Of a DNA stretch of 64,000 nt, positions 27,358-36,169 are shown piece by piece. The translations under genes were made by a program, and so were the position numbers. Position 1 is the first letter of the stretch. Each line of letters starts with the position of its first letter. The stretch comes from Dyella tabacisoli (lineage in GTDB: Bacteria; Pseudomonadota; Gammaproteobacteria; Xanthomonadales; Rhodanobacteraceae): positions 620,001 to 684,000 of the forward strand of contig NZ_KZ857173.1 in assembly GCF_003350925.1 (NCBI RefSeq), given 5' to 3'. Below the pieces are notes generated by a model. The model made no database searches and was not told the DNA's origin. It worked only from the letters and a program-made list of their open reading frames with translations.

Positions 27358-28554
27358 ATGACCTACTCCGCCCAGACGCGCTACGCCAGCGAACTTGAAT
27401 CCATCCGCGAACAAGGGTTGTTCAAGGCCGAGCGCATCATCACCTCGCCGCAGTCCGCCAAGATCCGCCTCGACAGCGGCAAGGAAGTGCTGAACTTCTG
27501 CGCGAATAACTATCTGGGCCTGGCCGATAACCCCGAGGTGATCCAGGCCGCCAAAGACGCATTGGATAGCCACGGCTTCGGCATGGCCTCGGTGCGTTTT
27601 ATCTGCGGCACCCAGGATCTGCATAAGCAGCTTGAAAAGAAAATCGCCGAGTTCTTCGGTACCGAAGACACCATCCTTTACGCCGCTTGCTTCGATGCCA
27701 ACGGCGGCCTGTTCGAGCCGCTGCTGGGCGAAGAGGATGCGGTTATTTCCGATGCGCTCAATCACGCCTCGATCATCGATGGCATTCGCTTGTGCAAGGC
27801 CAAACGCTTTCGCTACGGCAACTGCGACATGGCCGATCTGGAAAAACAGCTCCAGGCCGCCGATGCCGCCGGCGCACGTACCAAGCTCATCACCTCCGAC
27901 GGCGCTTTCTCGATGGACGGCTTTATCGCGCCGCTGGATCAGATCACCGCGCTTGCCCGCAAGTACAACGCCCTGGTGCATATTGACGAATGCCATTGCA
28001 CCGGCTTTCTTGGCGACAGCGGTCGCGGCTCGGCCGAAGTGCATGGCGTGATGGACAAGATCGACATCTTTACCGGCACCTTGGGTAAAGCGCTTGGCGG
28101 CGCGCTGGGCGGCTTCACCACCGGCCGCGGCGAAGTCATTGAAATGCTGCGCCAGCGCTCACGCCCTTATCTGTTCTCCAACTCGCTGCCGCCGCATGTC
28201 GTCGCTGCCGCGATCAAAGTATTCGACATGCTGGCCGCCGCCGGCGACTTGCGCGATCGAGTGAAAGAAAACACCCGCTACTTCCGCGAGCAGATGACCC
28301 AAGCCGGTTTCGACATCCGGCCGGGCGTGCATCCGATCGTGCCGGTGATGGTCTACGACGCCAAGAAAGCGCAGGCAATGGCTACCGAGTTGCTGGAAGA
28401 AGGCATCTACGTCACCGGCTTCTTTTATCCGGTCGTACCGCAAGGCCAGGCACGTATCCGCACGCAGATGAGCGCGGCGCATACGCGCGAGCACCTCGAT
28501 CAAGCGATTGCGGCGTTCACCAAAGTGGGACGCAAGCTGGGCGTCATCGGCTGA
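27358..28554 (+). CDS. kbl: 2-amino-3-ketobutyrate CoA ligase (glycine C-acetyltransferase)
   Basis: 398-residue PLP enzyme that cleaves 2-amino-3-ketobutyrate with CoA to glycine and acetyl-CoA, completing the threonine pathway begun by Tdh. The ATG at 27358 gives exactly the E. coli length; upstream in-frame codons are not conserved. Motifs: [36 protein letters not shown], the PLP aspartate region [14 protein letters not shown] and the PLP lysine in [14 protein letters not shown]. The HIDECH variant replaces the usual VDDSHA wording but keeps the Asp and His. Convergent with the downstream pseudouridine synthase, with a GC hairpin between them. Confidence 0.96.
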   Translation: MTYSAQTRYASELESIREQGLFKAERIITSPQSAKIRLDSGKEVLNFCANNYLGLADNPEVIQAAKDALDSHGFGMASVRFICGTQDLHKQLEKKIAEFFGTEDTILYAACFDANGGLFEPLLGEEDAVISDALNHASIIDGIRLCKAKRFRYGNCDMADLEKQLQAADAAGARTKLITSDGAFSMDGFIAPLDQITALARKYNALVHIDECHCTGFLGDSGRGSAEVHGVMDKIDIFTGTLGKALGGALGGFTTGRGEVIEMLRQRSRPYLFSNSLPPHVVAAAIKVFDMLAAAGDLRDRVKENTRYFREQMTQAGFDIRPGVHPIVPVMVYDAKKAQAMATELLEEGIYVTGFFYPVVPQGQARIRTQMSAAHTREHLDQAIAAFTKVGRKLGVIG

Positions 28555-28562
28555 TTCGTTCT

Positions 28563-28594
28563 GCCGTAGCGCGCCCTGTGGCGCGCGCTACGGC
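28563..28594. terminator. GC-rich hairpin between convergent kbl and pseudouridine synthase
   Basis: GCCGTAGCGCGCC pairs with GGCGCGCGCTACGGC except for a two-base bulge, loop CTGT. No long T-run follows, so termination strength is uncertain. Confidence 0.45.
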
Positions 28595-28629
28595 AAGTAA
28601 CTCAGCAAGGTGCGTCGCTGAAAGTATTT

Positions 28630-29388
28630 TTATCCACTTGAAAGCCGGGAAACCTCTTCGGCACTCAAATGGCGCCATTGCCCCTTGGCTAGATCACCCA
28701 GCGCAAGCGAGCCGACCGCCACGCGGATCAACCGCAGCACGTTGATATGGTGTGCCGCCAGCAAACGCCGAATATGTCGGTTGCGGCCTTCATCCAGCAC
28801 GATTTCGAGCCAGGCATGCTTCTCGCCGCTGCGTAACAACACGACGTGCCTGGCCATCAGGCGCTCTCCCTGATCCACCACGCCAGCCGTCAATTGCTCC
28901 AGCAAGGCGGCATCGGGAATGCAATCGACTTGCACGTGATAGGTCTTGTCCACATGGTGTCTGGGCTCGGTAAGCCGCGCCGCCCATACACTGTCGTTAC
29001 TCAGCAGCAGCAAACCTTCGCTGGCCTTATCCAAGCGCCCTACCGGCCCCAGCCAGGGCAATCCGGCGCTAGCGAGCAAGTGGTATACCGTGTCGCGCCC
29101 GCGTTCGTCGGCCGCGCTCACGACGATGCCACGCGGTTTATTGAGCATGAGATAGACCCGCGTCACCGCCGCGACAAGCTGGCCGTCCAGACAAATATGT
29201 TGGCGTTCGGCATCGGCCGGGCGCTCTGGATCGAGCACGATGCGGCCATCCACGCTTACCCTGCCCTCGCGCACGGCTCGCTCTGCCTGGCTGCGCGAAC
29301 ACACGCCGAGCTTGCTGAGCACTCGCGCCAGACCGTGACGAGGAACAGCCGCGGTATGAGGTGAATGAGGGGGACGACGAGCGGTCAT
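28630..29388 (-). CDS. RsuA/RluB/RluE-family pseudouridine synthase
   Basis: 252-residue rRNA modification enzyme. An S4 RNA-binding domain (RVLSKLGVCSRSQAERAVRE, GRVSVDG) precedes the catalytic domain with YLMLNKPRGIVVS and the family signature GPVGRLDKASEGLLLLSND containing the catalytic Asp; a C-terminal motif LDEGRNRHIRRLLAA follows. The ATG at 29388 is preferred to an upstream ATG at 29430. The length and domain order fit the small rRNA synthases; the target uridine (RluB, RluE or RsuA type) cannot be decided from sequence alone. Confidence 0.9.
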   Translation of the reverse strand: MTARRPPHSPHTAAVPRHGLARVLSKLGVCSRSQAERAVREGRVSVDGRIVLDPERPADAERQHICLDGQLVAAVTRVYLMLNKPRGIVVSAADERGRDTVYHLLASAGLPWLGPVGRLDKASEGLLLLSNDSVWAARLTEPRHHVDKTYHVQVDCIPDAALLEQLTAGVVDQGERLMARHVVLLRSGEKHAWLEIVLDEGRNRHIRRLLAAHHINVLRLIRVAVGSLALGDLAKGQWRHLSAEEVSRLSSG

Positions 29389-29468
29389 ATGGCACGTGAG
29401 CCTAACTGATGAGTCACCGGATGACTTCACAAAAGATCACTTCATGGAAGATCACTTCATGAGAAAAG

Positions 29469-29494
29469 AAAAGCCCGGCATAAGCCGGGCTTTT
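29469..29494 (-). terminator. Intrinsic terminator of ompA copy 1
   Basis: AAAAGCCCGGC / GCCGGGCTTTT with an ATAA loop, 50 bases past the stop; T-rich on the minus strand. Confidence 0.85.
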
Positions 29495-29544
29495 CGTTAC
29501 TGCTCAAGACAAGCTCCCTGGGCCAGGCCCAGAAAGTCTGGCTC

Positions 29545-30669
29545 TTACTTCTGGACCTGCAGCTCGGTGCGGCGATTGCGCGCACGGCCCTGATCCGTCT
29601 TGTTGCTGTCGACCGGGTCATTCATGCCGTGACCGACCGGGCCCTGCAGACGGCTGGCGTCCACACCGTGCGAGGTCAGGTAGTCGTACACGATCTTCGC
29701 GCGACGCTCGGACAGACCCTGGTTGTAATCGGCCTTGCCCACGCCATCGGTGTAACCGGCCACATTCACCTGCACGTTCGGGTAACGCTTCAGCGTATCG
29801 ACGGCCTGATCCAGGATCGACAACGAGTCGGCGCTCGGCTCAGCCAGAGCCTTACCGATGTTGGTCTCGCCTTTCTTCGGACGGTCGAACTTGAAGTTCA
29901 CGCCACGCAGATCGATCACCACGGCAATCGGGCAGCCGTCCGGGCCAACCACGGTGCCTTCCGGCGTGTTCGGGCACTTGTTGTCGCACAGGTTCACGCC
30001 GTTGACGACCGTCTTGGAGCAATCCGGCACAGCCGGCGGCGGCACCACAGCCGCCGGAGCAGCAGCCGGCTCACCGAAGCGCGATACCAGGCTCAGGCCC
30101 AGGAACCAGTCGCCGTAACCGTCTTTTGCCTGGCGGCTGTTCGAGTTGGTCTGGCTCTTGTTGTCCCAGTCGTAGCGGTAACCGGCCTCGACACGGATGT
30201 CGCTGCTATCGGTAATCGTCTTGGAAACGCCTGCGCCCAACTCGGCAGCCGGTGCCCAGCCCTTGTTATTCGCATTGCGGTGGTAGCTGCCCATCACGCC
30301 GGCCAGCAGGTACGGACGGTAGGAGTCCCACGCGCCGAAGTAGTAACGAGCGGCCACGCCGTAGTTGTTGTTCGCCCAGCTACCGAAGCCGCTATGGCCA
30401 GGGCCATTCGGGTTGTCACGGTCACGCTTGGTGCGGTCGATGAACAGGTCGATCGAGACGTTCGGGGCGATGAAGCGGCCCACGCCCAAGCCGTAATAGA
30501 ACTGGCGGCTGTTGGTGTTGCGATCGGTATCGTTGTAGTAGCCACCTACGGTGGGCGCGATGTACCAACGGCCGTCGTAGCTTGGTGCACTCGTAGCATT
30601 CTGCGCATGAGCGGCACCTACGCCGCCCAGGGCTAGGGCAATCAGAAAATATAAGCCCTTACGATTCAT
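29545..30669 (-). CDS. ompA: OmpA-family outer membrane protein (copy 1)
   Basis: 374 residues. The signal peptide ends in GAAHAQ. The N-terminal ~190 residues make an eight-stranded barrel (RWYIAPTVGGYYNDTDRN, YFGAWDSYRPYLLAGVMGSY) ending in LVSRFGE. A Pro/Ala hinge and a short Cys-containing calcium-type repeat (CDNKCPNTPEGTVVGPDGCP) follow, then the peptidoglycan-binding OmpA domain with VNVAGYTDGVGKADYNQGLS, SERRAKIVYDYL and GRARNRRTELQVQK. It anchors the outer membrane to the cell wall. It is almost identical to the upstream copy 2. Each copy has its own terminator and its own spacer, so they are probably separate transcription units whose expression can differ. Confidence 0.95.
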   Translation of the reverse strand: MNRKGLYFLIALALGGVGAAHAQNATSAPSYDGRWYIAPTVGGYYNDTDRNTNSRQFYYGLGVGRFIAPNVSIDLFIDRTKRDRDNPNGPGHSGFGSWANNNYGVAARYYFGAWDSYRPYLLAGVMGSYHRNANNKGWAPAAELGAGVSKTITDSSDIRVEAGYRYDWDNKSQTNSNSRQAKDGYGDWFLGLSLVSRFGEPAAAPAAVVPPPAVPDCSKTVVNGVNLCDNKCPNTPEGTVVGPDGCPIAVVIDLRGVNFKFDRPKKGETNIGKALAEPSADSLSILDQAVDTLKRYPNVQVNVAGYTDGVGKADYNQGLSERRAKIVYDYLTSHGVDASRLQGPVGHGMNDPVDSNKTDQGRARNRRTELQVQK

Positions 30670-30941
30670 CAGGTGTCTCCTCGTTTATTGGTTTTCGCGT
30701 CCGTTCCACCCCAGACGGAAGTCGCGCGTCAGAAATCACGACACTACGGGAACTTATGCTGCTCCCTGCTTGACGTCCTACAACAAGCGGGCGAAGTGTA
30801 GCAAAACCGTTAAGGACTGCGCACGCATCGATTATTGGCTAATGTATCGATTCAAATCGACTGGTGAACTGATGTTCAGGCTGATTTTCGTCAGCAAACG
30901 CAGTCAACAAGCGGCATTCCGCCATTGTTGCAACGCAAAAG
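30670..30941. other. Promoter region of ompA copy 1
   Basis: Non-coding spacer between the two ompA genes. The 14 bases next to the start, GTGTCTCCTCGTTT read on the plus strand, are shared with copy 2 and include the ribosome site; farther upstream the two leaders differ and copy 1 has an AT-rich stretch near 30820-30860 that could hold its promoter. No gene is seen. Confidence 0.45.
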
Positions 30942-30967
30942 AAAAGCCCGGCATAAGCCGGGCTTTT
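30942..30967 (-). terminator. Intrinsic terminator of ompA copy 2
   Basis: Identical to the copy 1 terminator (AAAAGCCCGGC / GCCGGGCTTTT, ATAA loop); part of the tandem duplication. Confidence 0.85.
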
Positions 30968-31017
30968 CGTTACTGCTCAAGACAAGCTCCCTGGGCCAGG
31001 CCCAGAAAGTCTGGCTC

Positions 31018-32142
31018 TTACTTCTGGACCTGCAGCTCGGTGCGGCGATTGCGCGCACGGCCCTGATCCGTCTTGTTGCTGTCGACCGGGTCATTCATAC
31101 CGTGACCGACCGGGCCCTGCAGACGGCTGGCGTCCACACCGTGCGAGGTCAGGTAGTCGTACACGATCTTCGCGCGACGCTCGGACAGACCCTGGTTGTA
31201 ATCGGCCTTGCCCACGCCGTCGGTGTAACCGGCCACATTCACCTGCACGTTCGGGTAGCGCTTCAGCGTATCGACGGCCTGATCCAGGATCGACAACGAG
31301 TCGGCGCTCGGCTCAGCCAGAGCCTTACCGATGTTGGTCTCGCCTTTCTTCGGACGGTCGAACTTGAAGTTCACGCCACGCAGATCGATCACGACGGCAA
31401 TCGGGCAGCCATCCGGGCCAACCACGGTGCCTTCCGGCGTGTTCGGGCACTTGTTGTCGCACAGGTTCACACCGTTGACGACCGTCTTGGAGCAATCCGG
31501 CACAGCCGGCGGCGGCACCACAGCCGCCGGAGCAGCAGCCGGCTCACCGAAGCGCGACACCAGGCTCAGGCCCAGGAACCAGTCGCCGTAACCGTCTTTT
31601 GCCTGGCGGCTGTTCGAGTTGGTCTGGCTCTTGTTGTCCCAGTCGTAGCGGTAACCGGCCTCGACACGGATGTCGCTGCTGTCGGTGATCGTCTTGGAGA
31701 TACCTGCGCCCAACTCGGCAGCCGGAGCCCAGCCCTTGTTGTTCGCGTTGCGGTGGTAGCTGCCCATGACGCCGGCCAGCAGGTACGGACGGTAGGAGTC
31801 CCATGCGCCGAAGTAGTAACGAGCGGCCACGCCGTAGTTGTTGTTCGCCCAGCTACCGAAGCCGCTATGGCCAGGGCCATTCGGGTTGTCACGGTCGCGC
31901 TTGGTGCGGTCGATGAACAGGTCGATCGAGACGTTCGGGGCGATGAAGCGGCCCACGCCCAAGCCGTAATAGAACTGGCGGCTGTTGGTGTTGCGATCGG
32001 TATCGTTGTAGTAGCCACCAACGGTCGGCGCGATGTACCAGCGGCCGTCATAGCTCGGGGTGCTAGTAGCGGTCTGAGCATGAGCAGCGCCTGCGCCGCC
32101 CAAAGCCAGAGCAATCAGAAAATACAAGCCCTTACGATTCAT
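31018..32142 (-). CDS. ompA: OmpA-family outer membrane protein (copy 2)
   Basis: 374 residues, same length as copy 1 with only a few differences, mostly around the signal peptide (GGAGAAHAQTATSTPSYDG against GGVGAAHAQNATSAPSYDG) plus an Ile/Val change in the barrel. The barrel, the Cys-rich linker and the C-terminal OmpA domain with GYTDGVGKADYNQGLSERRA are intact, so both copies should be functional. The upstream region (32143-32330) differs from that of copy 1. The low divergence suggests a recent duplication or ongoing gene conversion. Confidence 0.95.
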   Translation of the reverse strand: MNRKGLYFLIALALGGAGAAHAQTATSTPSYDGRWYIAPTVGGYYNDTDRNTNSRQFYYGLGVGRFIAPNVSIDLFIDRTKRDRDNPNGPGHSGFGSWANNNYGVAARYYFGAWDSYRPYLLAGVMGSYHRNANNKGWAPAAELGAGISKTITDSSDIRVEAGYRYDWDNKSQTNSNSRQAKDGYGDWFLGLSLVSRFGEPAAAPAAVVPPPAVPDCSKTVVNGVNLCDNKCPNTPEGTVVGPDGCPIAVVIDLRGVNFKFDRPKKGETNIGKALAEPSADSLSILDQAVDTLKRYPNVQVNVAGYTDGVGKADYNQGLSERRAKIVYDYLTSHGVDASRLQGPVGHGMNDPVDSNKTDQGRARNRRTELQVQK

Positions 32143-32334
32143 GGGTGTCTCCTCGTTTCGTTATTGATTATTCGTATTCGCTTCAAGGCAGAACGGCGCG
32201 ACCTGGTACAGGGATATTCAGGCTGCGCTTCGCTTTCTACTTGATAGCCCCAGAACGGGCGTGCTGCAGCTTAGCAAAAAATAAACAATTAAGCATTTAC
32301 CGCACGCATCCGTTCAGTTTTGGCTCATCTCTCG

Positions 32335-33786
32335 TTACAGGGTGAAAAGCCCCATAAATTGCTGTATCGGCATGGCATCGAGCTTCACGGGGTCGCGAGT
32401 GGCCTCAAGAATGGCCTTTACCTTGTGCGCCGGCATGTGGCCGCGCATGGCCGCCTCGAACTTCTTCAGAAGCACCGGAATGCCCTCGGCGCGGCGCTTG
32501 CGGTGACCGATCGGGAAGTCGATCGAAACATTGTCCGTGCTGCTGCCGTCCTTGAAAAACACTTGCACCGAGTTGCCGATATAGCGCTTGTCGGGATCGA
32601 AGTAGTCTTTGGTGAACTGCGGGTTCTCGGCGACGACCATCTTGTCGCGCAGCGCATCGATGCGCGGATCGGCAGCCACGTCGTCGTTGTAATCGTCGGC
32701 GGTGAGGCGGCCGAAGATCAGCGGCACGGCGACCATGTACTGAATGCAGTGGTCGCGATCGGCGTAGTTATCCAGCGGACCGGTCTTGTCGATGATGCGG
32801 CAACCCGCCTCCTGGGTCTCGATCACTACTTTCTCGATCTGGTCGAGCTTGCCGGCGACCTGGTCATGCAGCGTCATCGCGCATTCCACCGCGGTCTGTG
32901 CATGAAATTCTGCCGGGAAGCTGATCTTGAACAGCACGTTCTCCATCACGTAGCTGCCGAACGGGCGCTCGAACTCGAATGCCTTGCCCTTGAAAGCAAC
33001 GTCGTAATAGCCCCAGGTCTTGGCCGACAGCGCCGATGGGTAGCCGACTACGCCACGGTAAACCGCATTGATCGCGTGCGTAACCGCGCGACGGCAGGCA
33101 TCGCCCGCAGCCCAGCTTTTACGCGGGCCGGCATTGGGTGCATGGCGATAGGTACGCAGCGCGCCGTTATCGATCCAGCTATGCGAAACGGCCGTGGTGA
33201 TCTGCTCTTTGTCACCGCCAAGCATCGCGGTGGCGACGGCGGTGGAGGCCAGACGCACAAGGATCACGTGATCCTGGCCGACCCGGTTGTAGCTGTTCAG
33301 CAGCGCATAGCAGCCCTGGATCTCGTGTGCCTTGATCGCATAGGTCAGCACGTCGCGCACCGTCAGTGCTTTGCCGCCCTCACGCTCGGCCTTGCGGCTG
33401 AGGTAATCGGCAACCGCGAGAATGCTGCCGAGGTTGTCCGACGGATGACCCCATTCGGCCGCCAACCAGGTGTCGTTGAAATCCAGCCAGCGGATCTGCG
33501 TACCGATCGCAAACGCTGCCTGCACCGGATCCAACTCGTGACTGGTACCCGGCACGCGCGCGCCGCCCGGCAAGTTGGCGCCGGGCACGACCGGACCGAG
33601 ATGCTTCACGCATTCGGGAAACTTCATCGCCAGCATCGAGGTGCCCAGCGAATCAAGCAGCATGTAGCGCGCCGTATCGTAGGCCTCGTTCGAATCGATC
33701 TGGTAATCGGCGACGTAGTTGGCGATATCGACCATCGGCTGGTCGGGATCGGGACGTTTGGCGGAACGGATGTCGTGTGCGCTCAT
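32335..33786 (-). CDS. prpD: 2-methylcitrate dehydratase
   Basis: 483-residue cytoplasmic enzyme that dehydrates 2-methylcitrate to 2-methyl-cis-aconitate in propionate breakdown. The ATG at 33786 gives the E. coli PrpD length. Conserved MmgE/PrpD segments are ARYMLLDSLGTSMLAMKFPE, RWLDFNDTWLAAEWGHPSDN, CYALLNSYNRVGQDHVILV and GYYDVAFKGKAFEFERPFGS. It is on the same strand as prpC and prpB but separated from them by about 5.5 kb containing a metal exporter and the Fap-like operon, so it must have its own promoter. No acnD/prpF pair is present, so this organism uses the PrpD-type dehydratase. Confidence 0.96.
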   Translation of the reverse strand: MSAHDIRSAKRPDPDQPMVDIANYVADYQIDSNEAYDTARYMLLDSLGTSMLAMKFPECVKHLGPVVPGANLPGGARVPGTSHELDPVQAAFAIGTQIRWLDFNDTWLAAEWGHPSDNLGSILAVADYLSRKAEREGGKALTVRDVLTYAIKAHEIQGCYALLNSYNRVGQDHVILVRLASTAVATAMLGGDKEQITTAVSHSWIDNGALRTYRHAPNAGPRKSWAAGDACRRAVTHAINAVYRGVVGYPSALSAKTWGYYDVAFKGKAFEFERPFGSYVMENVLFKISFPAEFHAQTAVECAMTLHDQVAGKLDQIEKVVIETQEAGCRIIDKTGPLDNYADRDHCIQYMVAVPLIFGRLTADDYNDDVAADPRIDALRDKMVVAENPQFTKDYFDPDKRYIGNSVQVFFKDGSSTDNVSIDFPIGHRKRRAEGIPVLLKKFEAAMRGHMPAHKVKAILEATRDPVKLDAMPIQQFMGLFTL

Positions 33787-33893
33787 GGCGAGTCTCGATG
33801 CAGGAAAAACCGCCATTCTAACTGGCGCCGATGTCTTTCAGCATCCCCAGCTCCCTTGACGCTGCCCATGGCGACACCCACAATCGGCGCCAT

Positions 33894-34009
33894 CCCAAAG
33901 GGGAGTAGTTCTGGATATGCCCTGCATATCTGTGCGGTGATCGTCATCACGAGCGAGGTATCGCTCCGGTCATCGCGGCGGCAACGCGCTGCGAACGAGA
34001 CTTTTGTGG
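33894..34009 (+). ncRNA. Probable yybP-ykoY manganese riboswitch
   Basis: The leader of the TerC-type gene contains the yybP-ykoY hallmarks: AAAGGGGAGTAG at the 5' end and GAGACTTTTG near the 3' end, with CCCAAAG and CTTTTGTGG able to close the basal helix. Between them are consecutive hairpins GATATGC/GCATATC, GTGAT/ATCAC and GAGCGA/TCGCTC. This class binds Mn2+ and turns on exporters such as MntP and Alx/TerC, which matches the gene 62 bases downstream. The match is by eye, not by covariance model. Confidence 0.75.
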
Positions 34010-34070
34010 AAACGACGGGCCGCGCGCGTCCGTCGTTTCTGCATGAGTCCGGCGCGCACTAGGAACCCGC

Positions 34071-34757
34071 ATGGAACTGCTTGGCACCGATTTTCTCTCT
34101 GGCCTTCTGGCTATCGTCCTGCTCGACCTGGTGTTGGCGGGCGATAACGCCATCGTCATCGCGATGGCCGCGCGCAATCTACCCAAGTCGCTGCAAAAGA
34201 AGGCCGTGTTCTGGGGCACCTTCGGCGCGATCGCGGTTCGCGTCGCCTTGACGGGTGTAGTCGTCTATTTGCTGAAGCTGCCCGGCTTGATGCTGGCTGG
34301 CGGGTTAGTGCTATTGCCGATTGCCTGGAAGTTGCTCAAGTCCGACAACGATGCCCACGAAATCAGCGCGGCAGGCAGTTTTTGGATGGCGCTGCGCACG
34401 ATCATCGTCGCCGACGCCCTGATGGGCATGGACAATGTATTGGCCATTGCCGGGGCATCGGGCGGCCATATGGGCCTGGTCATCATCGGCCTGGTCATCA
34501 GCGTCCCCTTGGTGGTGTGGGGCTCCACCCTGATATTGAAACTGATCGAGCGCTTTCCCGTCATCGTCTATATCGGCGCGGGCGCTATTGCCTGGACCGC
34601 GGCACGCATGATCGCTCACGACCCTCTGGTTACGGCATGGTTCGAAGCACATGGCTGGGCAAGCTATGTCATGGATGCCGTGTTCGTGATCGCCATCTGC
34701 GGCGGCGGCTGGCTGATGCAGCGGCGGCGCAGACAGGTGCAGGCGATCACGCCTTGA
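34071..34757 (+). CDS. TerC/YjbE-family integral membrane metal exporter
   Basis: 228 residues with about seven membrane helices. The two TerC-type acidic motifs are present: LLDLVLAGDNAIVIAMAARN in the first helix and IIVADALMGMDNVLAIAGA in the fourth; both place Asp/Asn pairs in the membrane for metal passage. TerC relatives such as Alx and YceF export Mn2+, in part to supply metal to exported proteins. A yybP-ykoY-like leader upstream supports Mn2+ control and a manganese efflux role. It sits inside the split prp region without functional connection to it. Confidence 0.9.
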   Translation: MELLGTDFLSGLLAIVLLDLVLAGDNAIVIAMAARNLPKSLQKKAVFWGTFGAIAVRVALTGVVVYLLKLPGLMLAGGLVLLPIAWKLLKSDNDAHEISAAGSFWMALRTIIVADALMGMDNVLAIAGASGGHMGLVIIGLVISVPLVVWGSTLILKLIERFPVIVYIGAGAIAWTAARMIAHDPLVTAWFEAHGWASYVMDAVFVIAICGGGWLMQRRRRQVQAITP

Positions 34758-34775
34758 GGCAGCCCGGCACGGGCG

Positions 34776-36167
34776 TTAGTACATCATCGGCACCCGCACG
34801 GTCACCGTTGCATCGGGCGTGTCGCGGGTTACCCCGACGCCCAAGGTGAAATTCACCGTGCGCTTTTCGTTGAAGCGGTAGGAGCCTCCGATCAGCAATG
34901 TGCCGAGCACGCTTTTCGCCGAACCGGCTACGGTCTTGCCGTTCTGCTTGGTCAGGCCGACGAAGCTCTGGTCATAACCGATGCTGAAAGACGCTTTGTC
35001 GTTCAGCGCCAGCCCCATGCCTACGCTGACATCGACGACATCGCCCACCTGCACTTTCCCTAAAAACTCCTTGCCCGCCAGCACCAGGTTGCGACTGACA
35101 TTGCTGCGGGCAAAATTATGCAGATAACTCAGGTTGCCGAAGAACACGACCGGATCAGACGGATACAGCCAGGTCACACCCGGCTGTATCGAGTAAAAGC
35201 CCGAGCCAGTGGGGAGTTGCAACGGCAGGCCCGTACCCGTCGCGTTCTGCACGCAGCGATTGACGCAGTCGGTAACCACTTCAAACGGGTCGCGACCGGT
35301 GCGCGATTTAAAACGCAGCCAGGCGATGTAATACGGCTTGTCGGCACCGCCGTTGTTGAGTTGATAACGCGCTGTGGCCTCCACATCGCCGATACCGTGT
35401 CCGCTGGAGCCAAACACTTTGTCTTGCGCACTGCCGGTAAAGATCTCACGACTGATCGTGTCGGTATGGCCGTAGACATACGGCACGCGCAACTCGACCT
35501 CCAGCCGATTGGTAATGCCATAACGCGCAGCGACCGCAGCGGTCTGGGTCGTCGTCTTGACCTGCCGCGCATCGATCAAGCCGATCAAAATCGCCGGAAT
35601 AACGGTGTAGCCGATCAGGGCGACGCGATCAGCCGAGGAGTAACCGAACTGATAGGAAGGCTCCACCACCAGCTTGCCCCGAGGTGTCAGAACGCCTGGC
35701 TGATCGAAAATCGGCGCAACCTCCGGTGGCCGCTCATCGTGCTGTGGTGCCTGCCCGACGGGTTGAGGCGGCTTTACTGTCGTATCCGCGGCGGCCAATA
35801 GATCGGAACCAGGCATGGGTAAAGCCGACGCCCTCGCACCGGCTGCATTGGCGTTGCCGCCGCGCTGCTGATCGAGCACATCCATGCCGACGGCATGCCG
35901 CAGCGTCTGATACTCGGCCTCCTGCTGCGCCAACGTCCGCTTCATGGCGTCGATCTCTTCGAGCTGATTCGCCAATCGACTGCGCATCGCATCCAGTCGC
36001 TGGCCCTGCTCGACCACCTTCTGCTTGATCTGCGCCGATACTTCGCTCGAATTGTCCGGTGCTGGCGCCTGCTGAGCATTCATCGCGCCGCTGACCAGTA
36101 CCAGGCTGGCGCAGCCCAACGAACAAAGGCGCATCCGTGATCGATAGGACCTCGTGTGTACGGGCAT
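34776..36167 (-). CDS. FapF-like outer membrane transporter with N-terminal coiled coil
   Basis: 463 residues. A signal peptide (RLCSLGCASLVLVSGAMNAQ) is followed by a heptad coiled coil (about 45-90: IKQKVVEQGQRLDAMRSRLA, EEIDAMKRTLAQQEAEYQTL), a low-complexity linker and, from about 155 on, alternating beta strands of an outer membrane barrel (VVEPSYQFGYSSADRV, RYGITNRLEVELRVPYVYG) ending in an aromatic-type C-terminal strand (VTVRVPMMY). Coiled coil plus barrel is the plan of FapF, the trimeric exporter of Fap amyloid subunits. The ATG at 36167 is used; an in-frame TTG two codons earlier overlaps the previous stop. It is the last gene of the operon starting at 38861. Confidence 0.75.
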   Translation of the reverse strand: MPVHTRSYRSRMRLCSLGCASLVLVSGAMNAQQAPAPDNSSEVSAQIKQKVVEQGQRLDAMRSRLANQLEEIDAMKRTLAQQEAEYQTLRHAVGMDVLDQQRGGNANAAGARASALPMPGSDLLAAADTTVKPPQPVGQAPQHDERPPEVAPIFDQPGVLTPRGKLVVEPSYQFGYSSADRVALIGYTVIPAILIGLIDARQVKTTTQTAAVAARYGITNRLEVELRVPYVYGHTDTISREIFTGSAQDKVFGSSGHGIGDVEATARYQLNNGGADKPYYIAWLRFKSRTGRDPFEVVTDCVNRCVQNATGTGLPLQLPTGSGFYSIQPGVTWLYPSDPVVFFGNLSYLHNFARSNVSRNLVLAGKEFLGKVQVGDVVDVSVGMGLALNDKASFSIGYDQSFVGLTKQNGKTVAGSAKSVLGTLLIGGSYRFNEKRTVNFTLGVGVTRDTPDATVTVRVPMMY

Positions 36168-36169
36168 CG

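Larger units (their letters stand above)
29466..30690 (-). repeat. Tandem duplication unit 1 (ompA plus terminator)
   Basis: The stretch from the terminator through the start of ompA copy 1 recurs at a constant offset of 1473 bases (copy 2 at 30939-32163), with scattered substitutions and no indel in the coding part. The similarity fades about 20 bases upstream of each start codon. Confidence 0.85.

Noticed and set aside
30925-32244. 439-residue plus-strand open frame across ompA copy 2, and a 335-residue one at 29629-30636
   Set aside because: Antisense shadows of ompA; they lack domains and exist because high GC removes stops. The OmpA frames have signal peptides and the conserved C-terminal domain.
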